Positions 33,093 to 38,511 of a stretch of DNA of 38,511 bases are shown in pieces (within the stretch, counting starts at the first letter, position 1; each line of letters starts with the position of its first letter). The notes beneath the pieces are model-generated. The model was given only the letters and a program-made list of their open reading frames with translations, did not search any database and had not been told where the DNA came from. The position numbers and the translations under genes were made by a program. This DNA comes from CASPLG01 sp965120375 (GTDB lineage: Bacteria > Bacillota > Clostridia > Oscillospirales > Acutalibacteraceae), in contig CBCPMW010000011.1 of NCBI GenBank assembly GCA_965120375.1, positions 1 to 38,511 on the forward strand, written 5' to 3'.

Positions 33093-33121
33093 TTTACAAT
33101 AAGTGTAAACAGTGATAAAAT
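33093..33121 (+). promoter_or_regulatory. nifJ promoter with an operator-like palindrome
   Basis: -35 TTTACA (33093-33098), 17 bases, -10 TAAAAT (33116-33121). The -35 is one arm of an inverted repeat TTTACA-5-TGTAAA (33093-33109), and another TTTACA half site lies at 33081. The placement suits a repressor; its identity is unknown. Confidence 0.55.
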
Positions 33122-33212
33122 CTAGGGTCAAAAACTAGAAATTTGATATTAACATTATCTTATATAGATGTAAAAATAGTTATACTTATTATAGAGGGGG
33201 AAAATCAGATTA

Positions 33213-36200
33213 ATGCAAAGAAAAAAAAAGACAATGGACGGAAATACTGCAGCTGCATATGTATCTTATGCTTTTACAGATGTTGCGGCAATTTATCCGA
33301 TTACACCTTCTTCTACTATGGCAGATCAAGTTGATAAATATTCATCAAGCGGGCAAAAAAACCTTTTTAATACAAAAGTAGAAGTAAAACAAATGCAATC
33401 AGAATCGGGAGTCGCGGGGGCAATTCACGGAGCTCTAACCGCTGGTGCTTTGGCCACAACTTACACAGCTTCACAGGGACTTTTACTTATGATTCCTGAC
33501 ATGTATAAAATTGCAGGAGAACTTCTCCCGGGAGTAATTCATGTTTCAGCTAGAACCATTGCAACTCATGCACTTTCAATATTCGGTGATCATTCTGATA
33601 TATATGCTTGCAGGCAAACTGGTTTTGCAATGATTTGTTCTAATAGTCCACAGGAAATTATGGATTTGTCTGCTGTTTCGCATCTTTGTGCTATAAAAGG
33701 AAGAGTTCCGTTTCTCCACTTTTTTGACGGGTTTAGGACGTCTCATGAAATTCAGAAAATAGAAGTGTGGGATTATAAAGATCTTGAAGAAATGCTGGAT
33801 TTTGAAGCTTTAGAAAAATTTAGAAAAAATTCTTTAAATCCCGAAAGGGGAATACTTAGAGGAACATCACAAAACGACGATATATATTTTCAGGTCCGCG
33901 AAGCCAGTAACAAATTCTATAATAAAATTCCAGAAATTGTTGTAAATTATATGGAAAAAGTAAATAAAAAAACCGGTAAGTTATATAAACCTTTTAATTA
34001 TTACGGATCAGAAGACGCCGAAAATATTATAGTAGCTATGGGATCGGTATGTGAAACCATAGAAGAAACTATAGATTACCTTTTAAGTAAAGGGGAAAAA
34101 GTTGGCCTTATAAAAGTTAGACTTTATAGACCCTTTGTTTCAAGTTTTTTAGGAGAAGCTTTACCTGAATCTGTAAAAAAAATTACCGTACTTGACAGAA
34201 CTAAAGAACCCGGATCCGTTGGAGAGCCACTCTATCTTGATGTTTTAGCTGCTTTATCTCAACTAGATAGAAAAAATATTTCTGTTTATTCTGGAAGATA
34301 TGGCTTAAGTTCAAAAGATACAAATCCGGGTCAAATTTTATCAGTTTACAAAAATATGGACTTAAAAACCCCTAAAAAAAGATTTACAATAGGGATTTTT
34401 GATGATGTAACAAATTTATCTCTTGAAGAAATAAAAGATGTAGATACAACCCCTGAAGGAGTAACTTCGTGTAAATTTTGGGGACTTGGATCCGATGGAA
34501 CAGTTGGAGCAAACAAAAATTCAATTAAAATAATAGGCAATTCAACGGATCTTCATGTCCAAGGTTATTTTGCTTATGATTCTAAAAAATCAGGAGGAGT
34601 AACAGTTTCGCATTTAAGGTTCGGAAAAAACAAAATAAAATCAACTTATTATGTAAAAAAAGCAGATTTTGTAGCTTGTCATAATCCAGCTTATATAAAT
34701 ACTTATGATTTAGTAGAAGATTTAAAACCTTGTGGGAAATTTCTTTTAAATTGTTCGTTTAGTGACCCTGAACTTGACTTTAAACTTCCTAATAAAATGA
34801 AAAAATTTATAGCCAAAAATAAAATTCGCCTTTTTACAATAGACGGTATAAAAATTGGTCAGGAAACCGGGCTCGGAGTTCGCATCAACACAGCTTTGCA
34901 GGCAGCATTTTTTAAAATAACAAATATAATTGAAACAGAAAAAGCAGTTAAATTAATGAAAGAAGCAGCATTTAGAACTTATTCTCATAAAGGCGAAAAA
35001 ATTGTGAAAATGAACTACGCTGCGATTGAAAAAGGGATAAAATATGTCCATGAAGTTGATATTCCAGAATGCTGGACAAATATAGAAGATGAAAAAAATG
35101 AAAATAAACCAGTCTTAGCTCAAAATTCTAAGTTAAGTGATTATGTAAACAATATACTTAAACCTGTAAACGCTTATAAAGGTAACTTTCTTCCCGTTTC
35201 GATATTTTTAGATTATGCTGATGGTAGTGTTCCAGTTGGATCTTCAGCTTTTGAAAAACGTGGAATTGCTATAGACGTTCCAGAATGGAATCCAGAAAAC
35301 TGTATACAGTGTAATTTTTGTGCATATGTTTGTCCTCATGCTGTAATTAGACCTGTGGTCATGAATGAATACGAGGCGAAAAACGCACCTAAAAATATGA
35401 AATACAAAAATATGTCAGGTTTAAAAGACTTTAATCTTTCAGTTACAGTTTCTGCCTTTGACTGTACAGGATGCGGTAATTGTGCTCAAGTTTGTCCTGG
35501 AATTAAAGGAAATAAAGCGCTTACAATGAAACCATTTCATACGCAATTAGAAAGCCAAAAGGCATTCGATTACGGCCAGAAACTTTCTCATAAACCGGAA
35601 ATCAGCGAAAGGTTCAAACCGACAAGTGTGAAGGGAAGTCAATTTAAAAAGCCTTTATTAGAATTTTCTGGAGCTTGTGCTGGATGCGGCGAAACCACTT
35701 ATGCAAGGCTTGCAACTCAGCTTTTCGGCAATAGAATGTATATTGCAAACGCAACTGGATGCTCATCAATTTGGGGAGGATCATCTCCAGCCGTTCCCTA
35801 TACTTTAGATAGAAACGGAAAAGGTCCAGCTTGGCAAAATTCACTGTTTGAAAATAACGCGGAATTTGGGTACGGCATGTTTATCGCTCAAAAACATATC
35901 CAGAATAGTTTAATCGAAACTGTAAAATCTATAAAATCTATCACTTTAGATGAAAATCTAAAAAATTTATGTCAGGATTACTTAGATACACTGGATGATG
36001 GATTCAAAAACCAAATCTCTTCTGATAATTTAATAGAGAAACTAAAAGAATCTTTAGATAAAAATGATGATTTAAGTATTTTAGTTAAAAAAATCCTAGA
36101 CAGAAAAGAATATCTTTCGAAAAAATCTATTTGGTTATTTGGTGGAGATGGATGGGCCTATGATATAGGATTTGGAGGACTTGATCACATTTTAGCTTCC

Positions 36201-36776
36201 GGAGAAAATATAAATATTCTAGTATTTGACACGGAAAGTTACTCAAATACTGGTGGACAGGTTTCAAAAGCGACCCCAATGGGTGCAGTTGCGGAATTTG
36301 CATCTATGGGCAAAAGCACAAGAAAAAAAGATTTGGCTGCAATAGCCATGACTTATGAATATGTTTATGTTGCACAAGTTGCCATGGGTGCCGATTATAA
36401 CCAATGTATAAAAGCTTTCTGTGAGGCAGAAAGCTACAATGGTCCATCCCTAATAATTGCATATTCGCCGTGTGTAAGTCACGGGATAAAAAATGGTATG
36501 GGATTTTCAAAAGATGAAGAAAAAAAGGCTGTAGCAAGCGGATATTGGAATTTATTTCGTTTTGATCCCAGACTTTCTAAAGAAGGGAAAAATCCGTTTA
36601 TTCTAGATAGTAAAAAATGTATCGAAAATTATAAAAATTTCATCAAAAATGAAATAAGATATACAATTTTACAAAAGGAATATCCCGAAATGGCAGAAAA
36701 TCTCTTTGAAAGAGCAGAAAGTCTATCTAAAATTAAACACGAAAAACTTTTGAAAGATTCTGAAACGCCGGTGTAG
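33213..36776 (+). CDS. nifJ: Pyruvate:ferredoxin oxidoreductase
   Basis: 1187 residues, one-chain enzyme that turns pyruvate and CoA into acetyl-CoA and CO2 and reduces ferredoxin. Domains in order: I (TMDGNTAAAYVSYAFTDVAA, YPITPSSTMA), II, III, the domain with CoA-contact segments, V with two 4Fe-4S motifs (CIQCNFCAYVCP and CTGCGNCAQVCP), and VI with the TPP site (GGDGWAYDIGFGGLDHI, then TESYSNTGGQVSKATPMG). The proximal-cluster cysteines are in SGACAGCGETTYA. Complete and undamaged. The ATG at 33213 agrees with the family's conserved N-terminus, although GAGGGGG is about 12 bases away. It is the main energy-metabolism gene of the window and points to strict anaerobic fermentation. Confidence 0.97.
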   Translation: MQRKKKTMDGNTAAAYVSYAFTDVAAIYPITPSSTMADQVDKYSSSGQKNLFNTKVEVKQMQSESGVAGAIHGALTAGALATTYTASQGLLLMIPDMYKIAGELLPGVIHVSARTIATHALSIFGDHSDIYACRQTGFAMICSNSPQEIMDLSAVSHLCAIKGRVPFLHFFDGFRTSHEIQKIEVWDYKDLEEMLDFEALEKFRKNSLNPERGILRGTSQNDDIYFQVREASNKFYNKIPEIVVNYMEKVNKKTGKLYKPFNYYGSEDAENIIVAMGSVCETIEETIDYLLSKGEKVGLIKVRLYRPFVSSFLGEALPESVKKITVLDRTKEPGSVGEPLYLDVLAALSQLDRKNISVYSGRYGLSSKDTNPGQILSVYKNMDLKTPKKRFTIGIFDDVTNLSLEEIKDVDTTPEGVTSCKFWGLGSDGTVGANKNSIKIIGNSTDLHVQGYFAYDSKKSGGVTVSHLRFGKNKIKSTYYVKKADFVACHNPAYINTYDLVEDLKPCGKFLLNCSFSDPELDFKLPNKMKKFIAKNKIRLFTIDGIKIGQETGLGVRINTALQAAFFKITNIIETEKAVKLMKEAAFRTYSHKGEKIVKMNYAAIEKGIKYVHEVDIPECWTNIEDEKNENKPVLAQNSKLSDYVNNILKPVNAYKGNFLPVSIFLDYADGSVPVGSSAFEKRGIAIDVPEWNPENCIQCNFCAYVCPHAVIRPVVMNEYEAKNAPKNMKYKNMSGLKDFNLSVTVSAFDCTGCGNCAQVCPGIKGNKALTMKPFHTQLESQKAFDYGQKLSHKPEISERFKPTSVKGSQFKKPLLEFSGACAGCGETTYARLATQLFGNRMYIANATGCSSIWGGSSPAVPYTLDRNGKGPAWQNSLFENNAEFGYGMFIAQKHIQNSLIETVKSIKSITLDENLKNLCQDYLDTLDDGFKNQISSDNLIEKLKESLDKNDDLSILVKKILDRKEYLSKKSIWLFGGDGWAYDIGFGGLDHILASGENINILVFDTESYSNTGGQVSKATPMGAVAEFASMGKSTRKKDLAAIAMTYEYVYVAQVAMGADYNQCIKAFCEAESYNGPSLIIAYSPCVSHGIKNGMGFSKDEEKKAVASGYWNLFRFDPRLSKEGKNPFILDSKKCIENYKNFIKNEIRYTILQKEYPEMAENLFERAESLSKIKHEKLLKDSETPV

Positions 36777-36795
36777 AAAAATTCATAAAAAATTG

Positions 36796-36818
36796 AATAA
36801 AAAATAATTTTTTATTAT
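36796..36818 (+). terminator. Weak AT-only hairpin after nifJ
   Basis: AATAAAAAAT/ATTTTTTATT just behind nifJ; a possible but weak terminator. Confidence 0.35.
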
Positions 36819-36865
36819 ATAAAACTCGAATCTGATAAAAATAATCAGCAAATTTCATAATTAAG

Positions 36866-36894
36866 TTGATTTGTTTATAGATTTGGAGTATAAT
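36866..36894 (+). promoter_or_regulatory. Promoter of the anti-sigma pair
   Basis: TTGATT (36866-36871), 17 bases, TATAAT (36889-36894), some 18 bases before a perfect AAGGAGGTGA. Confidence 0.7.
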
Positions 36895-36925
36895 ATAAAT
36901 AAAAATTAAAAAGGAGGTGACACAT

Positions 36926-37354
36926 ATAAAGAACAATTGTTTATGCAAAATGAATATGGAATTTAAAACAAAAGAATGGGTACGAGTTAGAAAATTTTTA
37001 GAAGATTTTTTGAAAAGTTTAGACATATCTGGTGATTTTAATAAAATTATATTGATATGTGAAGAGGTTTATATAAATATTTCCAGGTATGCATACAAAA
37101 ATGAAAATGGATTAGTTGAACTACAGTGCGGATATATCCCGAGTTCTGGCGAGATTTTTGTAGAATTTTCTGATTATGGTGTAGAATTTGATCCAACTTC
37201 CGTTAATATTTCCAGTGAAAACGAAGAATTAGAAAAACGTAAAATTGGAGGTTTGGGTATTTTACTTTGTAAAAAGCTGGCTGATCGCTTGGAATATAGT
37301 AGAGTTGAACAAAAGAATGTGTTAAGGATCGTTAGTTACGTAAAGGGGTGTTAA
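36926..37354 (+). CDS. SpoIIAB/RsbW-like anti-sigma factor kinase
   Basis: About 142 residues if it starts at the ATA at 36926, eight bases after the GGAGG of AAGGAGGTGA; GTG at 36917 sits inside that site and ATG at 36950 is 32 bases away from it. It is a GHKL-fold ATP-binding kinase: N box in LICEEVYINISRYAYKNENG, G1-type box FSDYGVEFDP, and the G2 segment GGLGILLCKKLADRLEYSR. Such proteins hold a sigma factor inactive and phosphorylate a STAS-domain antagonist. The STAS gene follows after three bases, so a partner-switching module is likely; no sigma factor gene is beside it. The start codon is uncertain. Confidence 0.85.
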   Translation: MKNNCLCKMNMEFKTKEWVRVRKFLEDFLKSLDISGDFNKIILICEEVYINISRYAYKNENGLVELQCGYIPSSGEIFVEFSDYGVEFDPTSVNISSENEELEKRKIGGLGILLCKKLADRLEYSRVEQKNVLRIVSYVKGC

Positions 37355-37357
37355 AAT

Positions 37358-37759
37358 ATGGACGATATGAATAAAAAAAATCATAGTTTTCCTTTAGAAA
37401 TAAAAAAAACATACGATGGAAACAAAGTTGTTTTTCATGTGAAAGGTAGAATTGACAATCAGACTACGGAGAAATTTCAATCTGCTGTTGAGAGTTTTTT
37501 TGATGATCCATGCGAGACTTTGATGCTAGATTTTAGTGGTGTTGAATATCTTAGTAGCGCTGGTTTAAGATCGATCCTTTATCTACAGAAAAAAATGAAA
37601 TCCCTCAGTGAGAGCAGTAGCGATACGGATTCCTCGGGTTCTGAAAAAAAAGTTAGTTGCGAGATGACAATCTTCAATGTTAAACCGACCATTATGGAAA
37701 TTTTTGACATGACCGGTTTTATTGATATAATTGATATTTTTCCTGAGAAAAAAGACTAA
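37358..37759 (+). CDS. STAS-domain anti-anti-sigma factor with a Ser/Asp-rich insert
   Basis: 133 residues, ATG behind GGGGTG. In SpoIIAA/RsbV-type proteins the unphosphorylated form binds the kinase and frees sigma. Core: VVFHVKGRIDNQTTEKFQSA, LMLDFSGVEYLSSAGLRSIL (phospho-acceptor Ser in LSSAGLRS), then the last strand-helix part (IFNVKPTIMEIFDMTGFIDI). Between helix and strand (about residues 88-105) lies a low-complexity insert, SLSESSSDTDSSGSEKK, about 15-18 residues more than usual, on the surface opposite the kinase-binding site. It is encoded three bases after the kinase gene. Confidence 0.88.
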   Translation: MDDMNKKNHSFPLEIKKTYDGNKVVFHVKGRIDNQTTEKFQSAVESFFDDPCETLMLDFSGVEYLSSAGLRSILYLQKKMKSLSESSSDTDSSGSEKKVSCEMTIFNVKPTIMEIFDMTGFIDIIDIFPEKKD

Positions 37760-37846
37760 GTATTTGATTATTATAATAAAAAAAATAAATGTTTTAGTAT
37801 AAATTTATTTGAAAATACTGTAAATAAAAAATTACAGCGAAATGTG

Positions 37847-37876
37847 TTGACAATTATTTCTGAAAAATGCTATAAT
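37847..37876 (+). promoter_or_regulatory. Promoter of the tRNA Met-Glu-Val cluster
   Basis: TTGACA (37847-37852), 18 bases, TATAAT (37871-37876), 29 bases before tRNA-Met. Confidence 0.8.
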
Positions 37877-37905
37877 CTCATTGCTAAAGATTAGAGGAAT
37901 GGCGG

Positions 37906-37982
37906 GGCGGCATAGCTCAGTTGGCTAGAGCATTCGGTTCATACCCGGAGTGTCGATGGTTCGAATCCATTTGCCGCTACCA
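37906..37982 (+). tRNA. tRNA-Met (CAT)
   Basis: Acceptor GGCGGCA/TGCCGCT with a G-T first pair, anticodon stem TTCGG/CCGGA, loop TTCATAC (anticodon CAT), encoded CCA. The paired first position shows it is not the initiator; a lysidine-modified tRNA-Ile2 cannot be excluded. Confidence 0.9.
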
Positions 37983-37992
37983 CTCTTTCAAT

Positions 37993-38067
37993 GGCCCGGT
38001 GGTCAAGAGGTTAAGACATCGCCCTTTCACGGCGGTAACACGGGTTCGATTCCCGTCCGGGTCACCA
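37993..38067 (+). tRNA. tRNA-Glu (TTC)
   Basis: Acceptor GGCCCGG/CCGGGTC, anticodon stem TCGCC/GGCGG with loop CTTTCAC (anticodon TTC), encoded CCA. Confidence 0.93.
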
Positions 38068-38093
38068 TTCTTTTGAATTTGAAGGTGTATCTT

Positions 38094-38170
38094 GGACGCA
38101 TAGCTCAGTTGGTTAGAGCGTTCGCTTCACACGCGAGAGGCCAGGGGTTCGAGTCCCTTTGTGTCCACCA
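38094..38170 (+). tRNA. tRNA-Val (CAC)
   Basis: Acceptor GGACGCA/TGTGTCC, loop TTCACAC (anticodon CAC), encoded CCA. Last of the three-gene cluster. Confidence 0.92.
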
Positions 38171-38194
38171 TAGGTTAACGGGTACTCGTGCGTC

Positions 38195-38247
38195 AAAAAA
38201 GGGGATTCTGAAAGAGGGGCTCTGACCTTTTCAGAATCCCCTTTTTT
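38195..38247. terminator. Strong bidirectional terminator
   Basis: Stem AAAAAAGGGGATTCTGAAA / TTTCAGAATCCCCTTTTTT around a 14-base loop. It ends the tRNA Met-Glu-Val transcript and, on the other strand, the 16S-tRNA-Ala transcript. Confidence 0.92.
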
Positions 38248-38320
38248 GTAACATCGCCGTGTAAGATCCCCGCTCCAATCCCAACCAAACACTCACACAC
38301 AACACAAAAACCTAAAAAAT

Positions 38321-38396
38321 TGGTGGAGATAAACGGGTTCGAACCGTTGACCCCCTGCTTGCAAAGCAGGTGCTCTCCCGACTGAGCTATACCCCC
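38321..38396 (-). tRNA. tRNA-Ala (TGC)
   Basis: Acceptor GGGGGTA/TATCTCC, anticodon stem CCTGC/GCAGG with loop TTTGCAA (anticodon TGC), encoded CCA. It begins 75 bases after the 16S 3' end, where a 16S-23S spacer tRNA normally lies. Confidence 0.93.
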
Positions 38397-38470
38397 TCAT
38401 AACCCTACTTTCAAGTATAAGAGACCTCAAAAATTAAACAAGAGAAAAAGGAAAGAGAAAATAAACTCCA

Positions 38471-38511
<41 letters not shown>

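Overview
The window comes from a low-GC, Gram-positive, anaerobic bacterium, most likely a host-restricted or symbiotic member of the Clostridia (Oscillospirales-like). The lineage signs are AT-rich intergenic DNA, strong AGGAGG-type ribosome binding sites with many TTG and GTG starts, consensus TTGACA/TATAAT promoters, a pyruvate:ferredoxin oxidoreductase, sporulation-associated relatives (BofA, YaaL, a SpoIIAB/RsbW-like kinase) and a CdaA/CdaR c-di-AMP module. The signs of genome erosion are a roughly 3 kb graveyard of pseudogenes, a broken tRNA-Lys, and a 16S gene whose transcript ends after a tRNA-Ala with no 23S gene attached.

Layout. 1-900: two small tandem genes with double-glycine (GG/AG) leader-like motifs and a terminator. 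947-1103: tRNA-Gln and tRNA-Pro. 1170-3970 (minus strand): decayed genes readable in pieces, namely phage head remnants including an SPP1-type portal protein, a HAD phosphatase, a radical SAM enzyme and a CPBP intramembrane protease. 4204-4391: two tRNA-Ser genes. 4883-9309: an accessory block with a UDP-galactopyranose mutase that carries a signal peptide, a small secreted protein, a 61-residue orphan protein with its own promoter and terminator, a Card1/Can2-like CARF nuclease without any CRISPR locus, and a Nif11-leader-like membrane peptide with its own strong promoter. 9405-12618: cdaR, cdaA and a PHP phosphoesterase with altered metal-site residues. 12906-22323: core genes greA-lysS, yaaL-bofA, secG-rnr, a zinc-ribbon gene behind a broken tRNA-Lys, a two-component system and prmC. 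22544: tRNA-Leu. 23230-27879: a 1549-residue helical repeat protein of unknown function, the largest novelty of the window. 28176-29106: tRNA-Pro, a membrane protein and a lipoprotein-like coiled coil. 29258-37759: degV, lepA-hemW, nifJ and an anti-sigma/anti-anti-sigma pair. 37906-38511: tRNA Met-Glu-Val facing tRNA-Ala and the 3' end of 16S rRNA.

How it fits together. The core genes describe a fermentative anaerobe with c-di-AMP signalling and partner-switching regulation. The accessory blocks look like the remains of peptide (bacteriocin/RiPP-like) and mobile-element cargo: leader-type peptides are still intact, while a radical SAM enzyme and a CPBP protease, both of types often found with such peptides, have decayed. 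The candidates for undescribed biology are the giant repeat protein, the leader-type peptide plus CARF nuclease neighbourhood, and the exported UDP-galactopyranose mutase. All identifications were made by eye from motifs and translated sequence; no database search was run.
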